Of a stretch of DNA of 38,482 nt, positions 25,154 through 32,634 are shown piece after piece; positions within the stretch are counted from its first letter, which is position 1; every line of letters starts with the position of its first letter. The DNA is taken from the NCBI GenBank assembly GCA_002379425.1, contig DFTH01000008.1:1-38482 (forward strand), written 5' to 3'. The stretch is from Prevotella sp. UBA4217. Lineage in GTDB: Bacteria; Bacteroidota; Bacteroidia; Bacteroidales; Bacteroidaceae. The notes beneath the pieces are model-generated. The model had not been told where the DNA came from, ran no database searches, and worked only from the letters and a program-made list of their open reading frames with translations. The translations under genes were made by a program, and so were the position numbers.

Positions 25154-25708
25154 ATGCAGGACAGCGTAATCGACAACAAACTGCTCGCGCAGCGGGAACA
25201 GCAGTTCAAGGAACTCTTCCTTTCGGAGTTTGGCAGGATGTATAAGGCAGCCTACATCCTGCTGGGCGACGAAGACGAGGCAAAGGATGCGGTACATGAC
25301 GTCTTTGCCAAGTTGTGGGATGGTACCAGCCCGCTGAAGGAGGAGTCTCAGAGAACCTATCTGCTGACATGCGTCCGTAATCGCTGCCTCAACATCATTG
25401 CACAGCGCCAGACCCGCCAAAAGGCCGCACGCCTGCTGATGCCTGAAAGGATGCAGGCCGCAGGCGGCACCTCGGCCATGTCTGTCCTCAGCGAAGATCA
25501 CGATGAGGAGATCATCGAGGCCGTCAACCATTACGTCGAAGAAAGGCTTACCCCTCAGACCAGTCGTATCATCCGCATGCACTTCGATGAGGAAAAGTCT
25601 TACAAGGAGATCTCCAACTCGCTGGGTATCAGTCTCTCGGCAGTCAATAAGCACATTGTGCAAGGGTTGAGGAAACTACGTTCAACTTTTAAAGACAGAG
25701 AAGCATGA
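25154..25708 (+). CDS. ECF RNA polymerase sigma factor
   Basis: A 184-residue sigma-70-family ECF factor. Region 2 is EFGRMYKAAYILLGDEDEAKD followed by AVHDVFAKLWD. Region 4 is an HTH (YKEISNSLGISLSAVNKHIV). I chose the ATG at 25154 because the longer TTG reading adds residues outside the fold. It overlaps the next gene, a membrane anti-sigma, by ATGA, and an outer-membrane barrel with an STN domain follows. This is the standard Bacteroidetes trans-envelope signalling arrangement. The AT-rich stretch 25100-25145 upstream may hold its own regulated promoter, since no TAnnTTTG is seen. Confidence 0.9.
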   Translation: MQDSVIDNKLLAQREQQFKELFLSEFGRMYKAAYILLGDEDEAKDAVHDVFAKLWDGTSPLKEESQRTYLLTCVRNRCLNIIAQRQTRQKAARLLMPERMQAAGGTSAMSVLSEDHDEEIIEAVNHYVEERLTPQTSRIIRMHFDEEKSYKEISNSLGISLSAVNKHIVQGLRKLRSTFKDREA

Positions 25709-26277
25709 AGAAAGAAGAGCAGATCAGGATGCTGCTGCACCCTGAGCGATACACCGATGAGCAGTTCGACCAGATGCTGGACGAAGTGGAGGTCCCTGTG
25801 CCTGATGCCGGCGAGGCGTGGCGGGCATTCAGGAATGGGGATAAGGAAACCGCCGGAAATCGAGGTTCCTTCTATCCTGTCAGGAAGATAGCCGCGATGT
25901 TTATTGGCGTGCTGATGCTGTCGGGCATTGCCTACGCGGCTTATCATGTGGCCTACAGCACAACAGGGAAATCATCCGCGCCCTCTCAGCAGACGGAGAT
26001 CCGGAGCCAGCGCCGGCAGACTGCTGCGCCGGCAGTTGCCGGGGAGGAGCCTCAGACAGCCCCCGTCGTCTACGAGGATACCGAACTGGCAGCCATTCTG
26101 GGCGATGTTGCCGCTTACTATCAGGTAGAGGTGGTCTATAGGCAAGAAGCCAGTAGGCATATCCGTCTCTACTATACATGGGACAAGCAGGCGACCGTCG
26201 ACGATGTCATCGATACGTTCAATAAGTTTGAACGCATCCATATCACGCGCGACAACAAGAAACTGATTGTAGAATAA
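25705..26277 (+). CDS. Short FecR-like anti-sigma factor with DUF4974-type domain
   Basis: A 190-residue single-pass membrane protein. Residues 1-48 are a cytoplasmic helical segment expected to bind the sigma factor. A membrane helix lies at about 50-73 (AAMFIGVLMLSGIAYAAY), then a Gln/Arg/Ala/Pro-rich linker. A C-terminal ~65-residue DUF4974-like domain follows (LAAILGDVAAYYQVEVVY, then VDDVIDTFNKFERI). The central FecR domain of typical ~320-residue Bacteroidetes anti-sigmas is absent. It overlaps the sigma gene by four bases and precedes the barrel by 17. Confidence 0.82.
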   Translation: MKKEEQIRMLLHPERYTDEQFDQMLDEVEVPVPDAGEAWRAFRNGDKETAGNRGSFYPVRKIAAMFIGVLMLSGIAYAAYHVAYSTTGKSSAPSQQTEIRSQRRQTAAPAVAGEEPQTAPVVYEDTELAAILGDVAAYYQVEVVYRQEASRHIRLYYTWDKQATVDDVIDTFNKFERIHITRDNKKLIVE

Positions 26278-26294
26278 CACTAGCCACCGACCTT

Positions 26295-28868
26295 ATGAAA
26301 CAGTATCTATTCACAGCATTGCTCTGTGCACTCTCGTTGTGTGCCCAGGCTCAGAGGCTAAGCCGCGACTACCAGAACGAGTCGCTCTCCAAAGTGCTCG
26401 AAGACCTGAACGCTGCTACCAGCGACCAGACGATCTATTTCATCTACGACGAGTTGGAAGACTTCACCGTCACCAGCCATTTCAGCGATCTGCCTCTCAA
26501 GGAGGCTATCCGCGAGGTCATCGGCTTCTATCCCATGAAAGTGACCTACGACGACAACCGTATCTTCATAGAGTGTACCCAGAAGGAGGATGCGAAGGTC
26601 ATCGGGCGTGTGGTCGATGCCGAGGGACAGCCCATAGAGTTTGCCAACATCTCATTGCACGGCGCCGCCGATCCCAATAGCAGCGACAGGAATTCCACAT
26701 ACATCAATGGCGGTGTCAGCAATGAGAATGGCGACTTCGTGATTCCTTGCCGTGAGAAGAAAATCATGCTGAAGGTGACCTATGTGGGCTATAAGACGGT
26801 GACGCGCCATGTCAGCGTGGGTAACATCGGCACCGTCACCCTTCAGCCCGAGACCTTTATGGTGAAGGGCGTAGAGGTGAAAGGTGAGATTCCGCAGTAC
26901 AAGATGGCCCAGGGCGGTATGACGGTAGACGTGCAGCACTCCATCCTCCACGATATCGGTACTGCCGACGATCTGCTGTCGATGATTCCGATGGTGCAAA
27001 GCAAGGACGGTAAGTTTGAGGTGCTGGCCAAAGGTGAGCCCGAGATCTATATCAATAATAAGAAGGTACGCGACCCCAGCGAACTGAAACAGTTGAAATC
27101 GGTGGATATCAAGAGCGTCGATGTCATCACTTCTCCCGGGGCCAAGTACAATGCCGAGGTGAATGCCGTCATCCGCATCAAGACGCTGAAGGCGCAGGGC
27201 GAAGGACTGAGTCTGATGGTGACCAGCGATACATGGAAGAACAACAAGTGGAACAACTATGACGATCTGACCTTGAAATATCGCACAGGCGGACTGGAGG
27301 CCTTTTCCAACGTGGCCCTCGACAACGGGCACTACAGTAATGATCAGGACCTTGAGCAGCAGTTGCATATCAAGAAAGACTTCTTCGATGTCCGTGCGGG
27401 ATTGCCCGTCAGGAGCACCTGGACAACACTGCAGTACAAGGGTGGCCTGAGTTACGATTTCAATACCGACCATTCGGTGGGACTGAGTTTCTCGTCGCAG
27501 AAGATATTCCATAACAGGTTCAAGTGTGACATGAAACAGAACTATCTCAAGAATGGCGCCTTCTATGGTGATGTCCTTTTGAAGACAGATATCGACGAAC
27601 TCGACAAGCCCGTTTGGGAACTGAACACATACTATGTGGGAAAGGTGGGGAAACTGGACATCGACTTAAACGCTACGATGTTGCAGCGCAAAACAGAGAG
27701 CCATCTCAATCAGCAGGAGTATAGTCAGGAACTTGGCGACCGCACCATCACTACCCTCAACAATGAAGACCGCAAGATGATGGCAGGCAAACTGGTGCTG
27801 TCATATCCTGTCTGGAAGGGCGTGCTGAGTGGCGGCGCCGAGGCTACGAGCACCAGGAGTTATGGTCGCAATGTCAATCAGGAGAACATCATCCCGGAGA
27901 CCGACAACGAGATGAAAGAGAAGAACATAGCCGGTTTTGCAGAATATGAGTTGCAACTGGGACAATGGCGCCTGAATGCGGGTCTTCGCTTTGAGCATGT
28001 TAAAGCGGACTACTACGCGTTTGGCGAATGGCAGCAAGAGCCCAGCCGCACGTATAACGACTGGTTCCCTAATCTGTCGGTAGCGTGGCAGAAGGACAAG
28101 TGGAGCGCCCAGTTGAACTATAGCAAGCGCATCACTCGTCCACCCTACCGCATGCTGGAATCTATGATTGTCTACGACAGCCGCATGTTCTATGAGGGCG
28201 GTAATCCGCTGTTGCGCCCGTCGGTGCGCCAGAGCGTCGATCTTAATCTGACCTATTCGTGGCTGACCTTCGTCGCTGGCTTTACCCGTGAGAACGACCT
28301 CTTTACCCATATCGGCAGAGTGTATGACGAAGAGAAGGAGATTGCCATCTTCCAGCCCATGAACTTCGATCATCAGGATCGTGTCTATGCCACCCTCGTC
28401 GCCTCACCAAAATTTGGCTTCTGGCAACCCACCGCCACGCTCCACTACTATCAGCAGATGTTCGATGCAGAGGCATACGGTGCACCGAAGAAACTGGACA
28501 AGCCCGAATTCTCGTTCGACCTGAAGAACTGGTTCGTCATCAACCCTACGATGAAGGCATTGGTACATGCTAACTATTCAGGCAGCAACCACTGGGCATT
28601 CATGTATCGTGGCGACAGTTTTGCGGTGAATGCCCGCCTGCAGAAGTCATTCTTCAATGAACGGCTTTCGTGTACGCTCTATGCCAACGACATCTTCCGC
28701 ACGTCCAAGAGCAAGAAGACCACTTACTACGCCATCGGCCTGACTGACCAGGACGTGTACACCTATACACAGTGTGTGGGTCTGACACTGAGTTACAACT
28801 TCAACGTCTCTCGCTCGAAGTACAAGGGCTCCGGAGCAGGTAACGACGAGAAGAACAGACTGAATTAG
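26295..28868 (+). CDS. TonB-dependent-receptor-like outer-membrane barrel with STN domain
   Basis: An 857-residue outer-membrane protein. The signal peptide is about residues 1-19. Then come an STN (secretin/TonB short N-terminal) domain to about residue 96, a carboxypeptidase-regulatory-like beta-sandwich (about 103-190; IGRVVDAEGQPIEFANISL) and a plug-like region (about 210-300; YINNKKVRDPSELKQLKS). The rest is a long barrel of the OMP_b-brl_3 type. The STN domain is the signalling module that contacts anti-sigma factors, so this protein probably senses or imports the ligand controlling the adjacent ECF sigma. No SusD-like partner is present, so it is not a canonical SusCD glycan importer. 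Confidence 0.85.
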   Translation: MKQYLFTALLCALSLCAQAQRLSRDYQNESLSKVLEDLNAATSDQTIYFIYDELEDFTVTSHFSDLPLKEAIREVIGFYPMKVTYDDNRIFIECTQKEDAKVIGRVVDAEGQPIEFANISLHGAADPNSSDRNSTYINGGVSNENGDFVIPCREKKIMLKVTYVGYKTVTRHVSVGNIGTVTLQPETFMVKGVEVKGEIPQYKMAQGGMTVDVQHSILHDIGTADDLLSMIPMVQSKDGKFEVLAKGEPEIYINNKKVRDPSELKQLKSVDIKSVDVITSPGAKYNAEVNAVIRIKTLKAQGEGLSLMVTSDTWKNNKWNNYDDLTLKYRTGGLEAFSNVALDNGHYSNDQDLEQQLHIKKDFFDVRAGLPVRSTWTTLQYKGGLSYDFNTDHSVGLSFSSQKIFHNRFKCDMKQNYLKNGAFYGDVLLKTDIDELDKPVWELNTYYVGKVGKLDIDLNATMLQRKTESHLNQQEYSQELGDRTITTLNNEDRKMMAGKLVLSYPVWKGVLSGGAEATSTRSYGRNVNQENIIPETDNEMKEKNIAGFAEYELQLGQWRLNAGLRFEHVKADYYAFGEWQQEPSRTYNDWFPNLSVAWQKDKWSAQLNYSKRITRPPYRMLESMIVYDSRMFYEGGNPLLRPSVRQSVDLNLTYSWLTFVAGFTRENDLFTHIGRVYDEEKEIAIFQPMNFDHQDRVYATLVASPKFGFWQPTATLHYYQQMFDAEAYGAPKKLDKPEFSFDLKNWFVINPTMKALVHANYSGSNHWAFMYRGDSFAVNARLQKSFFNERLSCTLYANDIFRTSKSKKTTYYAIGLTDQDVYTYTQCVGLTLSYNFNVSRSKYKGSGAGNDEKNRLN

Positions 28869-28874
28869 AGGGGA

Positions 28875-28898
28875 CAGGCACCTGGGTATGGGTGCCTG
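28875..28898. terminator. REP-like hairpin, possible terminator of the sigma/barrel operon
   Basis: CAGGCACC (28875-28882) pairs with GGTGCCTG (28891-28898) around an 8-base loop and is followed by TTTTC. It lies 7 bases after the barrel gene stop, so it could act as a terminator. Its sequence also matches the REP-like end of the decayed element, so it has probably been recruited. Confidence 0.6.
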
Positions 28899-28901
28899 TT
28901 T

Positions 28902-29084
28902 TCATGGCAATTTTTTTGCTATATTCCTGATGGTCTCGTAATTCATGCCAGTAACTCTTGAGAGTTGTCTTGGCCTGACATCGAGCGATCGCATAACCTC
29001 TTGAATAACACTTTTTCTTCTCTCTAATGTCAGAAGTTGGAAATCAGAGATGCTGCGCAGACCACATGCGTTGATGACAGCGTC
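28902..29084 (-). pseudogene. HTH-containing C-terminal fragment of a probable transposase
   Basis: A 60-residue minus-strand frame opens just after an in-frame TAA and ends at 28902. It contains a conserved-looking helix-turn-helix tail (VRPRQLSRVTGMNYETIRNI). In the same frame upstream, a 15-codon stretch begins at an ATG at 29132 and is cut by the TAA at 29085-29087. The fragment lies wholly inside the inverted REP-like ends, so it is best read as a truncated, inactive gene rather than a small protein. Confidence 0.55.
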
Positions 29085-29206
29085 TTATTCATACTTCCAA
29101 ATTTTTCTGGTAAATTTGAATTCATCCCGCATGCCCCAGGTGCCTGTCCCCATGGCTGGCTCGTGTTAAAGTCTGTGATTCTGTCATTAGTTTGGAGAAA
29201 AAATCG

Positions 29207-29214
29207 TAACTTTG
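29207..29214 (+). promoter_or_regulatory. -7 promoter motif for the KilA-N gene
   Basis: TAACTTTG matches TAnnTTTG, 46 bases before the ATG at 29260. The motif overlaps the upstream alternative ATG at 29212, which argues for the 29260 start. Confidence 0.55.
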
Positions 29215-29259
29215 CATCGCAAAGTTTGCAAAAGTTTTGAATTAAAAAAAGGATTTTGT

Positions 29260-30117
29260 ATGGCAAAAGTCAAGAGCGATACATTGCATGTGAAGGGCAT
29301 CGATGTGGGAATCTATACTGAGGATTACCGTAACGAGTACATCTCGTTGACGGATATTGCTCGCTATCGCAACAACGATGACCCACGCTTCGCCATACAG
29401 AACTGGATGCGCAACCGCAACACCATCGAGTTTCTCGGACTTTGGGAGAGTCTTCATAATCCAAATTTTAACCGTGTGCAATTCGACACGTTTAGGACAG
29501 AGGCAGGACTGAACCGTTTTGTCATGACACCCTCAAAGTGGGTGGAAAACACGGGTGCCATTGGTATTACTGCCAAGGCCGGACGCTATGGTGGCACATA
29601 CGCTCACAGCGACATTGCAATGGAGTTCGCCTCGTGGATTTCCGCTGAGTTCAAACTCTACTTGATGAAGGACTACCGTCGCCTGAAGTTTGACGAGAAC
29701 TCTCGGCTATCGCTGTCATGGAATCTCAATCGCGAGATTTCCAAACTCAACTATCGTGTACACACAGATGCCATACAGCAGAATCTGTTGCCACCAGACC
29801 TGACAAGGGAGCAGCAGTCCTTTGTGTATGCGGACGAGGCCGACATGCTCAACGTGGCACTTTTTGGAATGACGGCAGCGCAGTGGCGGGCGCAGAATCA
29901 AGGACGCAAGGGTAATATACGTGACTATGCCTCATTACAGCAACTGCTTGTCCTGTCGAACATGGAGTCATACAATGCACTTCTCATTGAGCAGAAACTC
30001 CCGCAGTCTGAACGTTTGCAAATGTTACGGCAGATGGCTGTAAGACAGCTACAGGTGCTGTCTTCACTTGATGTGACAAATCTACCAAGTATTCCACCCA
30101 GCATAGGCAATGATTAA
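29260..30117 (+). CDS. KilA-N domain protein
   Basis: A 285-residue protein with an N-terminal KilA-N DNA-binding domain: EYISLTDIARYRN, then NWMRNRNTIEFLGLWESLHN, then TAKAGRYGGTYAHSDIAMEF. The C-terminal half is helical (LNREISKLNYRVHTDAIQQN and a later ALFGMTAAQWR). KilA-N proteins occur in phages and as stand-alone genes in Bacteroidetes; their targets are mostly unknown. I chose the ATG at 29260 over 29212 because the promoter overlaps the latter. It stands alone next to the REP-flanked remnant, and no other phage gene is nearby, so mobile origin is possible but not shown. The following 170 bases to the next promoter are AT-rich and hold nothing I recognise. Confidence 0.88.
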   Translation: MAKVKSDTLHVKGIDVGIYTEDYRNEYISLTDIARYRNNDDPRFAIQNWMRNRNTIEFLGLWESLHNPNFNRVQFDTFRTEAGLNRFVMTPSKWVENTGAIGITAKAGRYGGTYAHSDIAMEFASWISAEFKLYLMKDYRRLKFDENSRLSLSWNLNREISKLNYRVHTDAIQQNLLPPDLTREQQSFVYADEADMLNVALFGMTAAQWRAQNQGRKGNIRDYASLQQLLVLSNMESYNALLIEQKLPQSERLQMLRQMAVRQLQVLSSLDVTNLPSIPPSIGND

Positions 30118-30288
30118 CCATTGATACAGAATATTTTAACATGAAGAGAGCAGCAAACATAGAGTAGTCATTGGGACAGATTCTGCTTTGGGAGAATAGA
30201 TAATCTTATACATTATAATATTTTGCTGCCTCAAGACAGAAAAACACACTTTTCTGGGGAAATGCTTGCATCATTCAAATAAAACCTT

Positions 30289-30296
30289 TATCTTTG
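30289..30296 (+). promoter_or_regulatory. Promoter of the seven-gene envelope operon
   Basis: TATCTTTG matches TAnnTTTG, with a TTG at 30266-30268 (20-base spacer). No further TAnnTTTG was seen in the small gaps between genes up to 37929, so this probably drives the whole run. Confidence 0.65.
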
Positions 30297-30314
30297 TGGC
30301 GGAGTAATATAACA

Positions 30315-30953
30315 ATGATAATGAAAAAGAATCTATTAACAATGCTGGCCGCCATCCTTTTTTGCGGCTATACAGTGACATGGTTGAGCGCTTGCTCGAG
30401 TGATAATGACGACAAGACCGAGACCCCGCAGGAACAGACGGTGAAGATGTTTTATGTCGTAGAGGTAAGCGACGATGTGCTGAAGGTGGCTGATGTGGAG
30501 GTGAACTATGTTGATCAGACGGGTGCCAAGCAGAAGGAGGTGATGACCTCGAAAAAGTGGATAAAGGCGCTGGACACCAAGACCCTGCCGCTGACTGAGG
30601 GCCTCTGGGCAAAGATCACCCCGAAGAGCGCTGTAGCCTCAGGCAACTACCAACTGAAAGTAATAACAGCAGCAGGCTATGAGGCCCCATTGGCTAACGG
30701 AAAGAAGATTTTCGACGGCTATGGCTCCGACCCCGAAGCGGCTCCCACTGCTGCCCAGACAGCCGAAGAGGTGGCTGCCTGGTGCGCCAAGAGCCCTACT
30801 GTGGGCTTTACCGTCAGCAAGGAGGGCTATGCTAAAAAGACATCAGTAGATTTTGGAGGAAATGACGGTGAAAATGCTGATAATGGCTTGGCTACTAGTA
30901 TTTGTCGGTGGTTTTTAGAATTTGTAGGTGATGATAATCCAGATGATTGTTAA
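30315..30953 (+). CDS. Small lipoprotein, possibly surface exported
   Basis: A 212-residue lipoprotein, first gene of the envelope operon. Lipobox WLSAC, Cys27 (Cys25 if the ATG at 30321 is used). The residues after the cysteine (CSSDNDDK) are acidic and resemble the Bacteroidetes lipoprotein export signal that sends lipoproteins to the cell surface. The body has beta-type segments (MFYVVEVSDDVLKVADVEVN) and a C-terminal ~30 residues rich in Asp/Asn/Gly ending in Cys. I do not recognise the family. The last ~100 bases are more AT-rich than the rest. Confidence 0.75.
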   Translation: MIMKKNLLTMLAAILFCGYTVTWLSACSSDNDDKTETPQEQTVKMFYVVEVSDDVLKVADVEVNYVDQTGAKQKEVMTSKKWIKALDTKTLPLTEGLWAKITPKSAVASGNYQLKVITAAGYEAPLANGKKIFDGYGSDPEAAPTAAQTAEEVAAWCAKSPTVGFTVSKEGYAKKTSVDFGGNDGENADNGLATSICRWFLEFVGDDNPDDC

Positions 30954-30974
30954 ATTATTCAATAGGAATCATCC

Positions 30975-31532
30975 ATGAGAAAGTTTCTGCTCTGGTTTCT
31001 GGCTGCGCTGCTGATGACCGCCTGTGGCGGGTGTTCAGCGATTGACGACAAGGTTGACGGTGACGAGGTGATTGATGCCGACAGCCTTGTGGTGGGCGAC
31101 CAGTTGCCAGCGTTTGAGGTGACGATGAACGACGGTTCGGTGGTGCGCACAGCCGACCTCAAAGGCCAGCCCTCAGTGGTGGTGCTGTTTTCGGTGGACT
31201 GTCCCGACTGCCGCCATGAACTGCCCGAGGTGCAGAAGCTGTGGGATAGGAGTCGTCAGGGCGAATTGACAGGCGACGGCAAACCTCTGCCCATCGTGCT
31301 TATCGCCCGTAAGAACCTGACAGAGGATATTGAGCCCTTCTGGAAGTTTGCCGAGTTCACGATGCCCTACTCGCCACAACCCGACCGCAAGGTCTATTCG
31401 CGCTTCGCCCCCTCGCGCATCCCCCGCATCTACATCAGCGATGCCAGCGCCACCATCCGTGTGGCCTATGCCGATACCGGCATGCCCACCGCTGAGACCC
31501 TCGCAGAAGAAATATCCCGTTTGAATGAATAA
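30975..31532 (+). CDS. Thioredoxin-like (TlpA/redoxin) lipoprotein with CPDC motif
   Basis: A 185-residue lipoprotein (lipobox LMTAC, Cys17). The thioredoxin/AhpC-TSA-like fold has the entry block GDQLPAFEVTMNDGSVVRTA and the redox motif Cys76-Pro-Asp-Cys79 in LFSVDCPDCRHELP, with the cis-Pro region RFAPSRIPRIYI near the end. Such proteins reduce or isomerise disulfides in the periplasm. Neighbouring operon products contain many cysteines (for example the C13 peptidase and BMP-like protein), so they are candidate substrates by inference. It follows the first lipoprotein by 21 bases and overlaps the next reading slightly. Confidence 0.87.
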   Translation: MRKFLLWFLAALLMTACGGCSAIDDKVDGDEVIDADSLVVGDQLPAFEVTMNDGSVVRTADLKGQPSVVVLFSVDCPDCRHELPEVQKLWDRSRQGELTGDGKPLPIVLIARKNLTEDIEPFWKFAEFTMPYSPQPDRKVYSRFAPSRIPRIYISDASATIRVAYADTGMPTAETLAEEISRLNE

Positions 31533-31536
31533 TCCA

Positions 31537-32634
31537 ATGAAAAAGAGCCTGAGCCTTATATTATTGGCCAGCATGTTGCTGACGTGCTGTACCAAGGAGG
31601 GCGATACCATCTATCAGCCCAATCCCAACGAGGAGCAACCCGCCACGACACCGCTGGTGACGGTGATCTACGGCCCTAACGGCTTGGGCGACCGCTCGTA
31701 CAACGACCTGATCTACAAGGGTGTGGAGATGGCTGCCAAGCAGTACGGCCTCCGCACCCTGCAACTGGCGCCTGAGAGCGAGGCACAGGGACTGGCCTAT
31801 CTGGAGACGATGTTTCGCCAGATGGAGAGTGCCAGCGACACCGTGCGCAGGCTGTTCATCACGCCCAGCCCCGTGTATGATGACTTTATCCGCAAGAACA
31901 ACAAGCGGCTGGAGGCGAACCCCTATGCCGACCTGCTGTATATGGAGACCACCACGCCACTGGAGGGCAAGGGCTCTACCTTCTACATCGACTACTACGG
32001 CGCGATGTACATGGGCGGCTGTATGGCACAGTATTGTTCCAACTTCCTGCTTTCGCTGATACTGGCTAACCCCTACACGCAGACCGTAGTAGAGGCAGGC
32101 GAGGGTTTCGAGGCAGGATTCAACGACACGCCTACGGTAGATCCAAGATACCCCATTACGCTGCACAAGCGCTATCTCAGCAACGAGCCCGGGGGCGGTT
32201 TTACGATTGCCGACTCGACGGCTACGCGCATCTACAAAGAAGAATGTGACTACCTGCCAGAAGGGTGGAAAAACAATGTTTCCATCGTGCCTGTCTGTGG
32301 CGGTGCCATGCATGCCTTCTGCCGTGTGGTACGATCGAGGAAGATAGATGATAATTATGTGGGCATCGATGGCGATCTGACCGACGATACGGATTGCTGT
32401 CCATACGCTATACTGAAACATATCGACAAGGTGATGGTTGACTACGTGGGCATGTGGCTTAACGGCACAATGCCCAAACACCAGACGCTGGGACTGGCCG
32501 ACGGCACCACCGATGCGATTATCGGATATGACTATAAGTGGAAAGGTACAGATAAACTATGGCAAGGCGTGCTGGATATGGACAGTCTGCGCCAAGTAGC
32601 CATCAGAAAGGAGGAGGAGCGGTATGAGAGGTAA
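31537..32634 (+). CDS. BMP-like type-1 solute-binding lipoprotein
   Basis: A 365-residue lipoprotein (lipobox LLTC, Cys17). The fold signs of the basic membrane protein (BMP/PnrA, purine-nucleoside-binding) family are present: an N-terminal VTVIYGPNGLGDRSYNDLIY followed by KGVEMAAKQYG, and a late VGIDGDLTDD stretch with HIDKVMVDYVGMW. No permease or ATPase gene is near, so it is more likely a sensor or scavenging component than an ABC transporter part. I preferred the ATG at 31537 (MKKSLSLILL) to the one at 31525 because it gives a compact signal. It overlaps the next gene by 11 bases. Confidence 0.72.
   Translation: MKKSLSLILLASMLLTCCTKEGDTIYQPNPNEEQPATTPLVTVIYGPNGLGDRSYNDLIYKGVEMAAKQYGLRTLQLAPESEAQGLAYLETMFRQMESASDTVRRLFITPSPVYDDFIRKNNKRLEANPYADLLYMETTTPLEGKGSTFYIDYYGAMYMGGCMAQYCSNFLLSLILANPYTQTVVEAGEGFEAGFNDTPTVDPRYPITLHKRYLSNEPGGGFTIADSTATRIYKEECDYLPEGWKNNVSIVPVCGGAMHAFCRVVRSRKIDDNYVGIDGDLTDDTDCCPYAILKHIDKVMVDYVGMWLNGTMPKHQTLGLADGTTDAIIGYDYKWKGTDKLWQGVLDMDSLRQVAIRKEEERYER

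Larger units (their letters stand above)
28870..29151 (-). mobile_element. Decayed REP-flanked element (RAYT-type remnant)
   Basis: The 17-base sequence ggggacaggcacctggg at 28870-28886 recurs as its exact reverse complement at 29135-29151, so the element has inverted REP-like ends with a hairpin at one side. Between them is a minus-strand coding remnant ending in a helix-turn-helix. This resembles a REP-associated tyrosine transposase (RAYT) locus that has lost its catalytic part. Identification as RAYT is inferred from the repeat type and HTH, not from catalytic residues, which are missing. Confidence 0.6.

Noticed and set aside
29030..29266. 78-codon minus-strand frame spanning the remnant and the KilA-N promoter
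   Set aside because: Crosses the REP-like end and a plus-strand promoter, and lies in a different frame from the HTH remnant; no domain.
28869..30300. Possible prophage around the KilA-N gene
   Set aside because: Only one phage-associated domain is present; no integrase, structural or lysis genes and no attachment repeats. The adjacent remnant is REP/RAYT-like rather than phage.
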